Assembly (NCBI GenBank): GCA_963931865.1
Contig: OZ007515.1
Coordinates: forward strand, 5,197,993-5,261,992
Length of the DNA: 64,000 nt
Direction: 5' to 3'
Origin: Axinella damicornis
Taxonomy: Eukaryota > Porifera > Demospongiae > Axinellida > Axinellidae
Each line of letters begins with the position of its first letter. The first letter of the stretch is position 1. The translations under genes and the position numbers were made by a program. Positions 22,445-34,400 of this stretch are shown here, in pieces. The notes under the pieces are model-generated. The model ran no database searches, was not told where the DNA came from, and worked only from the letters and a program-made list of their open reading frames with translations.

Positions 22445-25400
22445 TCACTTCTTGGGCTTGTACTTGGGTTTGTAAGGAGCTGATAGGAATACTCCTCCTC
22501 TCAACAACTCGGCCTGAAAATGGCTGAACAGTACAGAAGGCCAGCCAGAAGAAACAAAGATTAAAGCTCTGCAAGCCTAGCACAATATCACATGTATAGG
22601 ACAATGCCATACAATTGTTGGTGACCCTTTGGGTTGCACTGCAGCCTTTGGCTTCTTTACTTCTTTAGTTGTTTCACTTCTCTCAGAGTAGCTGACCAGC
22701 CTGGGGTCCCATCTCACAGACTTTGCAGATGGCTGTGATCGAGGAAGTGAAGTGTCTGTACTGATTTGTTGCACTACTGATTCCTTTGTCAATGGCTTGC
22801 AACCATTTGTGAAGATGTCCCCAGGACTTGTGAACAGGGGCTTCTCCTGCGATAGCTGTACAACAAGTCGGTGTGTGAATTGTGAGCATGCAGGGTAGAT
22901 CTTGAGGACTTCAGTATTGGTATAGAATTATGTTCCCTTACCTCTTGGCTAACAGGTTGTTCAGTTAGTATTGGTGGTTGAACAGCATCAGGTACGGTAT
23001 GTGTAACTTTAATTGTCAGTGGACTGCTATCCTCTCCCTCCTCATCCTCCCCACCTCTGCCGTCACCACCCTGTGAAGTTCTATTAGCAGTGGCTGCAAC
23101 AGTGCTGGCAGATGTAGTATACCGATTCTCAACTTCAAGATTGCAAATCTGCGTCTGTGTACTTGCTGGCAGTACTTTGCTCTTATCACTGAATGTAACT
23201 CCAGTAGTTTGAAACCCTGCATCCTTCCTCTTGGTGAGGCCCTCCACCTCTTCACTACTGTCTTCAGGAGCCCTGGCAAGCTGCCCCTCCCTCCCCTCTC
23301 TCAAGCGATACTCCATCTCCTCCCACTCCTTCTCCTCCTTCTCAAGCTGATCGAGCCTGATCCATATTTCTGCATCGGATTTTACTTCCATCGCACCTTC
23401 AGCTTTTTCACTCCCTCCCTTAGATGCAGTTGTAGGCAACACCTTCTGTGGAGGAATGCCTCTGCTCTCCTTTGGTACTCTATACCTCTTTGCTGTGTGA
23501 CAGAGAAGTGGTAACAGGCATATGCAGTGGAACCTCCCATAAAGAATTAACACTCCAAATATAGGTTATATCCATGCTCAGCAGGAACTAAGACACATGC
23601 TCAGCAGGAACATGCTCAGCAGGAAGGTCAGTGCTTGAGTGGAGCCGAGGAAGTGCCAAGGGTGAAGCCCGAGGCACTTCCGAGGCATAACAAAAGCACT
23701 GGCCTTTCCCAAGGGGTGTAATGGGTATTACATCCCGCTGGGCAGGGATACAACTAACTTACTTATATTGTACTTAGGCTATTCTAAACTGAGTACTAGT
23801 GCTGTGACCAATAACCGATTAATCGGTTAATTGACCGATATCTATGGCTATCTACAGTTATTGTGGAGTACATGGTGGTATCCGATTATTGCACAATGCA
23901 TGTAGCGCCAGCTGGCCTTTTGCCACGTGCGGAAATTCACACAATGGCTGAAGCCAGTGAAGGAGTGAAGGCATGTTAGTGGCTACTAGCTCAAGCGATT
24001 GTGAGTGTGACGTTGTGACCCCATCAGGAAGGACTGCACCTGTTTGAAAGCACTTCGGTTTCGAGTGAAAGGACCCAACATCTTCCAAGTCTAATAGCCT
24101 ATTCAGTCTAGTATAGGGGCTCTGTTTTTGGACACACCACAGCAGTAGACTTGGTAGTTCCCAAGAGTTTCCAAGGCTTGTGCACTCCACATGCACAAGT
24201 AGTGCACCAGCCTTAGAAATGCACAATGCACAAGTCTTGGAAATGCTTGTGCAGATAGGGTGTCCAAGAAGTGTGCAAGTCTTGCAAGAAATGCTCTGTA
24301 TCCTAGAGCGTGTTACAGAACAGTTATGTAACAATACATTGTGCCCAAGAAGTGTCCAAGTCATGCCAGAAATGTTTAGTTCAAAGTTCATCGTAATCCT
24401 GAGGAAGATCGTCTACGAATGCGCAGATGCAAGCCATGAGGGGTTGCGGTTGGAAAGATGGCTCTCTCTCTTGCAGTCGTTTATGGAGCAAGAACTCCCG
24501 CCCGACGATCGATCGTCATCTCTACCCATCTAGGGACTTCAACTTATCCCTACAATCCCAATGTTCATCCTTTCTACCAAACGAGAGTCTAACCCAGAGG
24601 GGCGACCTACAGGTTCAGCTTTCCCACGAGGACCTTGAGACGCCGTTTGATTCTTTTACTAGCAGCGGGTCGGGAGCTGAGTGACTTCTACACCCGAGCC
24701 TGACCGCCGCAACAGATAGTCTTCCCCACAACGGCGGGGCGCACACCACGTAGTGCACCTCTGTCAGCTTCACTACTCTCATTGGTATGTTGCAAGAACG
24801 ACAAGGTCGTCTCCAAAAACTTCTCCATGAGTCTTCTAATTACTGTTTTTCATCTGGGGAGAAAAGGAGAACTGTGACAAAGGATCTCACTGTAAGTAGC
24901 TCCAATAATTTGTTTATAACTCCTTTGAATAGTTGCCTGACCATTCTTTATAGGAAAAAGTTGCGGCAATTCATGGTGCCTTGGATGAAGGATAATTTGC
25001 GTCCTGAAGCGGAGGTGAGCTTATGCTGTGTGTACGTGTGTTGTGGCTCCTCCCTGACTGGCGACTTGCCGAGTGCGGTCTGGCCGGCAGGGTTGGCTGC
25101 ATGTGTACGTGTGTTGTGGCTCCTCCCTGACCGGCGACTTGCCGAGTGCGGTCTGGCCGGCAGGGTTGGCTGCATGTGTACGTGTGTTGTGGCTCCTCCC
25201 TGACCGGCGACTTGCCGAGTGCGGTCTGGCCGGCAAGGTTGGCTGCATGTGTACGTGTGTTGTGGCTCCTCCCTGACTGGCGACTTGCCGAGTGCGGTCT
25301 GGCCGGCAAGGTTGGCTGCATGTGTACGTGTGTTGTGGCTCCTCCCTGACTGGCGACTTGCCGAGTGCGGTCTGGCCGGCAAGGTTGGCTGCATGTGTAC

Positions 25401-28400
25401 GTGTGTTGTGGCTCCTCCCTGACTGGCGACTTGCCGAGTGCGGTCTGGCCGGCAAGGTTGGCTGAATGTGTACATGTGTTGTGGCTCCTCCCTGACCGGC
25501 AACTTGCCGAGTGCGGTCTGGCCGGCAAGGTTGGCTGAATGTGTACATGTGTTGTGGCTCCTCCCTGACCGGCAACTTGCCGAGTGCGGTCTGGCCGGCA
25601 AGGTTGGCTGAATGTGTACATGTGTTGTGGCTCCTCCCTGACCGGCAACTTGCCGAGTGCGGTCTGGCCGGCAAGGTTGGCTGAATGTGTACATGTGTTG
25701 TGGCTCCTCCCTGACCGGCAACTTGCCGAGTGCGGTCTGGCCGGCAGGGTTGGCTGCATGTGTACATGTGTTGTGGCTCCTCCCTGACCGGCGACTTGCC
25801 GAGTGCGGTCTGGCCAGACCTGTATGCTTTGATAACCTTGTGTTTTATTTTGCGTCTTATTGCTCTACCTTTAGTTCACTGTCACCACTTAATTCTGGAG
25901 TAAAGGCAAAGATTGTAATGGAGATGTGTGGTGATGAAAACAGGAAATATACACAGAAGCAAGTGAAAGGTATGCGGTGTACACTATTTCATACAAAGCA
26001 CGTTGTTGTGAAGTCATACTTTTGATGTTTTCTGCCAGTGGCAGTACAGCGCAAATATGACGTCTGTGGAAAGTAAAGGAAGATGTACAGAGCAAGGAGA
26101 AGGAGGGTAAGGAAAGAAGAGGAATAATTTTATGGTACCACTTATTATTTCTCTTTTTGCAAACAGAAGTTCGACAATCGTGCATTGGTTGTGCGTCAAG
26201 CAGAGGAGCCCCATTGGAAGCAGCTCAGTATTGAGTACATGTCAGAGGAGTCTGATGACGAATCTGATCCACTAGTGGTTGTGGTCCACCAGCCAGAGTG
26301 GCGTTCTAAACGTAGTACATGAATCCTCCTTTTCTGAACTGCTGTGTTTACCACTTGTCCATACATTACCATCTGTGATGGTTGTTCCCTGCAGGTCTCA
26401 CAGATTTTCTATCTACACTAGATGAATAATAAAGTTAATGAGGATGGAACAGCAATGGCAAGAAAACCAAGAAGTTTGGAACCACCTGTTCAAGTAGACC
26501 ACCTCTCGGAGCTCCTCAGTGGAAAGGTGTGTTACATATGCAACGCTATACAGATTAGGTATTATACATGTGTGGCATATTCGATCACTGAAGTAGGTAG
26601 TCCCAGATAGATTATTCTGTCACGGTCAAAAATGATTTCTCAGTACTAATCAGAGCCTTGGGCTAGCGCTCCCCCCGCTTCGTCTGCAAGTGAGAGTGCT
26701 ATTCGTTGTGAGTACAATTAGTTGCACCCACTAGGAGTGCATTGACCTCAGGGTGTTACATAGAAAACGAATGCGGTTCTGTAACCACACGATAAAGTTT
26801 GGCAAGATTGAACGCTCTGGATCTCTGGCTGAGCGATGGCTACAAATACAACTCAAGCACCAACAGTAAGAGGGATCCTTCGTCTAAAGCTGAAGCGCCT
26901 CCAAAGCGAAACAGGTATGCTGAACATACACCGTGAGCATTTGATTGCTACAGTCAGTACTCATCGACATCAAATCCCAGAATGTTATTATGCTTACTGC
27001 ACGCACGGTCTTTGTTGAGCGGTTTTCCCTCAGACTTGGTTGCTTCTTAGGCAAGGGATCATCTTGCTGCTGCTCTTTGTTGCATTTTCATTCATAGCTG
27101 TCGTACAATGACGGATATAGTGCAACTAACATTGATCTTATCATAATAATTGCATTCCGGAATAATGTTCGATTTCTATCTGGGACTGCCACACTTTGTT
27201 GTTGGACATGTATGATATTTGCAAACGCATTCTCAAATTCTTTCACAGATACTCACTCTCAAGATTAAGTTAAAAAAAACCCTGTCATTAGCTCTGTTTT
27301 GGGTTCTATTTTGTGCCAACCTACCTGATTATCGTTTTGTGATGTCTATTAAATTTTATTCACTTGGCAAAAAGTGTATTACATCACCTTATGTAACATG
27401 AAGGTGCCAGCTACACCTAGTGTGCAATTAGCGGTCAATTAATTAATTATAAGCACATTTGGAATGCAATATAAACAAGTTGGTGCACAAGTAGTGCCCA
27501 AGGAGTGAAGCAGTAGCTGTAGTGTACAAGGAGTGGCCAAGCAGTAGCTGTAGTGTACAAGGAGTGGCCAAGCAGTAGCTCTAGTGTACAAGGAGTGCCC
27601 ATGCTTGTACACGGGACATGCACAAGTTGGGCACTGATTTGGGCACATGTGTTCATTTCCAAGTGGTTTCTCAGCTTGGTTACTCTAAGTGTCACAGCTT
27701 GGGTACTGCTTGTTCACATTTGTGAACAAGTCAGTTTCCAAGTTGGGCACTCCAACTTTCACTGCTGTGCACGTTTTTTTTGTGGGGCTAGCCAAGCTGA
27801 GGAGATTGAGGAAGGTGCTACCAACTAGAACAAAAAAATACCAGTTGTACAATGCCTTGGTACTACCCCACACAGACATTTGTTCGGTTGTATGGCAGGA
27901 GTGTTCAAGGGAGTTGAGGCAGAAGTTGGAGAGAGTGCAAAACTATGGGATGGGACTCATGACGTGGAAAGGATGTGATCACGTGCTACATTTCGTGAGT
28001 TTATGTCATCTTGTTCCGGTTTTACCAGACTGATCGCAGTCTGGGAACGAATTAACATCGCTGTGTCTTCTTCCGGCGCCACATTCCTTGTGTTGGGCAT
28101 ACACTCAATCTGGCAGTCCAGGCTGCAATGAAGGTACCCCGGCTATCACGAATCCTGGGACACTGTTGAAAGGCTGTACTACATTTCAATAAGTCACGCG
28201 TTGACCGGGAAGACCTTGCAGCCAAGCAGGTTTTGCTGAAGTTTCCAAAGCACAGCCTAGTCCATGAGGTGTCAACTCGCTGGAACTCAACACATGACAT
28301 GATCTTAAGGCTGTGTGAGCAACAGCCAGCTATCAGTGCATGCTGTCCTGCACCGGAGGCGTGATCTGGTACACCTTGAATGCTCTCCTGAGGAATGGCG

Positions 28401-31400
28401 GATCCTGGAAGACATTAGTGATGTCTTTGAACCCTTCAAGGTAGCCACTGAGTACCTCAGCGGGGAGAAGTACCCCACGATATCTGCTGTGGGACCTCTT
28501 CTTTCATAATCAAGTCCAAAATAGAATTCAGTGAGAATGACTCACCTACTGTCCATGAAGTAAAGAGACTTTTGGCAGTTGACCGAGTACACGGTATCAG
28601 GATGCAAGATGTGATGAAAGTACAACATAGCGTCTCTTCTGGATCCCCGCTTTAAGACACTTACTCACCTGCCATGTAGCATTCAAGAGGAAACTGTAGA
28701 AAACCTCAAAGACACTATGCTGGATGAATGTGGTGGCAGTAGTCCAGAGATCCGAGACCCTCAGGCTCACACCACTACATCCACTACTGAAGAGATATTT
28801 ACTTATCCAACACAATGGCTAGATGATGTTGCAGCGTACATTATAACAGTCGGCCATCGGCCATATTCCGGGCGAAGCGCTGATATGGCCGCCCACTGAC
28901 TGTTCTGCACTGACAAATTGGCCGGTCAATTGAATACGCAGTGGGAAGCCACACAGTGACTAGTGAACTTCTCATAGTTCTGCACATGTATTCACAGTCC
29001 TGTAAGTATAATATTATTCATGAAGCAGCCTAACCAAAACCCATAATCACTTTTGTAGTGCTACCTCCCCACTGTCAATACGATTTCACAGGTATTGACT
29101 TCACTGTGGGGCCAACATTTCAGACACTTGAACACTTCACACACACTACATACATTCCCTCAGATTACCACTCCACACCGAAAGGTCATAAGCCTAGCTT
29201 CCTGCCCGGCAATTTGTTAGTGTCAGATCATACCGGTGTTGGTCTGACATTATGTCAGACCAGCTTTTAAAAATTATAATGTGCACTGTTGTTGCTACAT
29301 CAGTCCCCTCAGAACGTTTGTTTAGTGCAGCTGGGATGACTGTTTCTAACAAACGAGCAGCGCTTGACCGAGCTAATGTTGAGAAACTTGTCTTCCTCCA
29401 CAGTAATTTAGAAGTGCCTCATCTGGACTACAAACGTGCAAAGTGCACTTGTACTATATTCTTATGACAAATGTGCCTGTAGCATAGCCTCGTTCCCAGT
29501 CCCACGCCCAGCTTTTCGTCGCTTGCAGTACGGTAAAGCGGGGAGGGCCTGGTACATTTCCTCACGTGAGTGACGTCAAGGGTAGAAAGGGGTAGAAAGA
29601 CCAGAAGGAAGCGTGGGCGTACGTGGGTCTCAGAACAGCAAGAAGAGCGAAGGTACCAGGTAACATACCACACGTATCTAGCTAGCGGGGAGCGACTGCC
29701 ATACTCACCGAGCGTTGAACGTATAGATGGTTGAATAACACGCAAAACGTAGCGTCTTCGTTCTGAAAATTTTGCCATTTTTCGATTATGTCATGGTCAC
29801 GTGAGGAAATGTACCAGGCCCTCCCCGCTTTACCGTACTGCAAGCGACGAAAAGCTGGGCGTGGGACTGGGTACGAGGCTACCTGTAGCAAGCATCACAG
29901 TATAACCTCTATATTAGGGATACACTGGGACATTGGATGATTAACTCAGTAACCAAGTACCTTTCCTTTTCTCCTCTTCCTCTGGCTTGTACTCCTCTCT
30001 TATCTCGAAAGTCCCTTCATGTTCCTATGGTAAAATAATCAGCATAACTTTCACCGCATAGTAACCTAACTTTCAACCTGTATGTAGCAACTGAGAATAA
30101 CTTGCAACAAGGGACAATAATCAGTGGCGGGTTTAGAAATTTAGAAAGGGGGGCGGCGTGCGAAATGCAATTTTGTTGCCACACCCACTGCTGGTCACGT
30201 GAATGCATTCATGACACATGTCTGACCTGAGTTTTGAAGTTCAAGGTGACTTGTCTAGTGCTGGTGATCCAGGCCCGTAGCCAGGATGGGTTTTTTTGGT
30301 ACGGGCACTGCACTGCCGAAGGCAGTGAATAGAGGTGTGTAGTGTTGATCCAATCCATGTGAAGCGTGGAAAAAAATTTTCACAGCCGTTTTTCAGTTAC
30401 CTAGATGGGGTCTCGTAGCACCTTCACCACTTTGCACTGCACTGCCACTGCATCTGGTTTGCTTGCAATCCATGACCGTCTCACTCACGACGTGGAAAGG
30501 ATGTGATCATGTGCTACATTTCGTGAGTTCATGTCATCTTGTTCCGGTTTTCCCAGACTGATCGCAGTCTGGGAACGAATTAACATCGCTGCGTCTTCTT
30601 CCGGCGTCATGGTACCGATAGCAGCGGGTACTCATAGTACAGCCAAGGTTAATAGTTTTAACTTTAGCGAGCTAGCCACCTTATGTGTGGAAAAGAATCA
30701 GAAATTTTAGGGGGTTCAATCAAACCCCTCGAACTCCCCCTGACTACGGGCCAGTGCAAAACTACTGTACAATAGATGTAAGTTACTTTTACTAGCCGCC
30801 AATTTGCACCCCCCTTAAATCCACCACTGATAATTGTCAATTCAGAAACCCATCTTTGTACCACTATCATTCATCCACCCACTTTAACCCTCCATCACGT
30901 ATCACTCCTCTCCGAACCCCTCATTCAACATCTTTACATCCTCTCACCTTACTCAACAGCTAGTTTCCCATGCATGACTGATGTAGACACCCCACAGCAC
31001 TAGCCTCATTCCCAGCTTTTTGTCGCATTTGTACAGTATGCGACAAAAAGCTGGGGAGGAGCCTGGGAATGAGGCTACCGCAGCACATCGATACCTCACC
31101 AGGGCCGGTGGCAGCTATTTTGGAGTGGTACAGCCACTGGCAAAGGCAATGTATAGAGGCGCGTAGCGCCGATCAGTCCGCGCGAAGCGCGGAACATTTT
31201 TTCACCTTCATTTTTCAGTTACCAGGATGAGCTCTCCGTAGCGCCTTCGTGCTTTGCACTGCACTGCCACTACTTTCCGTGACTGTCTCACTCTCGACGT
31301 GGAAAGGAAAATTTAAGTTGGCTGAAGGCGTTGTTTGAAGGTTGCCGTCACTCTCGCGCGGCGCGTTAGTCCTGTCTCCATTCCGTGTTTCATGGTCTCG

Positions 31401-34400
31401 CACTGCACTGCCACTACTTTCCGTGACTGTCTCACTCTCGACGTGGAAAGGAAAATGTAAGTTGGCTAAAGGCGTTGTTTGAAGGTTGCCGTCACTCTCG
31501 CGCGGCGCGTTAGTCCTGTCTCCATTCCGTGTTTCATGGTCTCGTCCCTAGACCATGAAAATTGACGCGATTCAAAACCAAGACACGCCCCATGGAGCAG
31601 TCTGTCCTTGTATGGTCGCGGCTTTGGACGGCGGAAGCCTAAAGGAGGATGTAGCTACGCGTTCGTAAGTCAGAATCCCAGCAACGCCATTTTTCCTCCT
31701 CAAAAACTGGTACGGCCATGGCCGTACCGGCCGTACCGGTGGCGCCGGCCCTGTACCTCACCTCACAAGAGCAGTGAATACAACCAGGGTTGATTACAAA
31801 GTTGATCAACTTACAGTCCTGGTGGACCCAAACTCTGCTGCAAAAGCATATCTGGCCTCCCAGTCAGAAAACTGCTTCTTTTCATCCTCAAGAAGTTTAG
31901 CAACATCTGAAAGAAGATATGAGTGACTCAATATTGAGATACAGTTTTCTAGTTTGATAGCTGCCAGCAGCTGATTGATTGCTGCTGCAACTTAAGACCC
32001 TTTCAACATAATTATCACCTCCACTGTTCAAAAAGCAACAGAGATTCTCTGTAATGCTGTGATCCATACAACATTCAGGGTCTATAGTCTTTGAACTATA
32101 CAAAACACTGTGAACATATACGTGAACATATGGATACAGACATCTCTAGCATAACAAATCAACTCTAGTAGAGAGGGATCTAGCCTGGGTGTGGGTGTGG
32201 CCTGGGAAGGAGGTTAGGAGGGATGTTAGCAGAGAGGGTGTGAGTGTGGCTCGGGAATGAAGCTAAGAGGGATGGTAGTAGGGAGGGGTCATGCCTGGGT
32301 GTGGGTTTGGCCTGGGAATGAATGGTAGTAGGGAGGGGTGATGCCTGGGTGTGGCCTGGGAACGAGGCTAAGAGGGATGGTAGTAGGGAGGGGTCATGCC
32401 TAGGTGTGAGTGTGGCTTGGGAATGAAGCTAAGAGGGATGGTAGTAGAGGGGTCATGCCTGGGTGTGGGTGTGGCCTGGGTGTGGGTGTGGCTCGGGAAT
32501 GAAGCTAAGAGGGATGGTAGTAGGGAGGGGTCATGCCTGGGTGTGGGTGTGGCCTGGGAACGAAGCTAAGAGGGATGGTAGTAGTCATGCCTGGGTGTGG
32601 GTGTGGCTCGGGAATGAAGCTAAGAGGGATGGTAGTAGGGAGGGGTCATGCCTAGGTGTGAGTGTGGCTTGGGAATGAAACTAAGAGGGATGGTAGTAGG
32701 GAGGGGTCATGCCTGGGTGTGGGTGTGGCCTGGGAACGAAGCTAAGAGGGATGGTAGTAGGGAGGGGTCATGCCTGGGTGTGGGTGTGGCCTGGGAATGA
32801 AGCTAAGAGGGATGGTAGTAGGGAGGGGTCATGCCTGGGTGTGGGTGTGGCCTGGGAATGAAGCTAAGAGGGATGGTAGTAGGGAGGGGTCATGGTAGGG
32901 AGGGATCATGCCTGGGTGTGGGTGTGGCTCGGGAATGAAGCTAAGAGGGATGGTAGTAGGGAGGGGTCATGCCTGGGTGTGGGTGTGGCCTGGGAATGAA
33001 GCTAAGAGGGATGGTAGTAGGGAGGGGTCATGCCTGGGTGTGGGTGTGGCCTGGGAACGAAGCTAAGAGGGATGGTAGTAGGGAGGGGTCATGGTAGGGA
33101 GGGATCATGCCTGGGTGTGGGTGTGGCTCGGGAACGAAGCTAAGAGGGATGGTAGTAGGGAGGGGTCATGGTAGGGAGGGATCATGCCTGGGTGTGGGTG
33201 TGGCTCGGGAATGAAGCTAAGAGGGATGGTAGGGAGGGGTCATGCCTGGGTGTGGGTGTGGCTCGGGAATGAAGCTAAGAGGGATGGTAGTAGGGAGGGG
33301 TCATGCCTGGGTGTGGGTGTGGCTCGGGAATGAAGCTAAGACAGATAGTATAGTAAAGAGGGTATGAGTGTGGCCTGGGAATGAGGCTATGAGGGATCCT
33401 CCTCATCAGAATTATGGTTTGACCACTCAGCACACTTTGTACTGTGATTCAAGGTGGCTGAGTAGCAGCAATGTTTGGGGGATCAACGCAGTCCCTTGCA
33501 TTGAGACTAAGCTGACGACTTGCATGGGTAACCAAACCCTAACACAGTTCTACGTGATGCATTCGTCAAAGTGCGTAGCCATAGCTTTTGCTTGCATACT
33601 GTAACAAAAATCCACACGCAATATTGTACTCCACTTCATTCAGTAATTGTGTGATTTTGGTACTCCATAATCGAGTGGTTTTGGGGTTTTTTGGAAGCTC
33701 CTTATGTTTATCCAATGACACAGTAATTGAAAACCTCTTACATACATTCTTTCCTTCTGTCTACAATCTCAATGGCCTGCTTGGCAGATCTCTCAGCAAA
33801 CCAGTTGTCCCCAAGGAGAACCAGAATTTCATTGGTGTGATAGAGCTGTCCTGGCATGAAGGCAAAGCGACCGAATGGCACCTGTACAGATACACAAAGG
33901 GCATGCATGATCATGTGATGCACCTGTACAGATACACAAAGGGTATGCATGATCATGTGATGCACCTGTACAGATACACAAAGGGCATGCATGATCATGT
34001 GATGCACCTGTACAGATACACAAAGGGCATGCATGATCATGTGATGCACCTGTACAGATACACAGTACAAAGGGCATGCATGATCATGTGATGCACCTGT
34101 ACAGATACACAAAGGGCATGCATGATCATGTGATGGTTTTGACCTGTGCTTATTCAGAGTACCGTAGATCGGGAAATTTTCGTTGTTAAAGTATTTTCGT
34201 AGTCGCCCTTGACCACGAAAATTTAACGCACGAAATTTATTCACAACGGATATTAACAGCAACGAATAGTTATTACAGTCAGCAACAATCTTCACACGTG
34301 CAGACTATCTGAACACTGTCTGTAAAATCTACGGCCCTTCTGCGATTCTTCAAGCCCGTAGATGGACTCCCCGATCCCAAAAGATCTCTGTCGCTCTTCA

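Noticed and set aside
22789..23553. 254-codon minus-strand ORF as a single-exon gene
   Set aside because: Its middle is URI1 exon 7, but both ends run into introns past clear AG and GT sites at 23493 and 22941.
24948..25787. Overlapping ORFs of 248-262 codons on the minus strand and 67-codon ORFs on the plus strand
   Set aside because: They only read the 73-bp minisatellite in successive frames; the peptide repeats exactly with the array.
33588..34091. 167-codon plus-strand ORF and 185-codon minus-strand ORF taken as whole genes
   Set aside because: Both are open because of the 42-bp array. The true coding part is only URI1 exon 4 on the minus strand.
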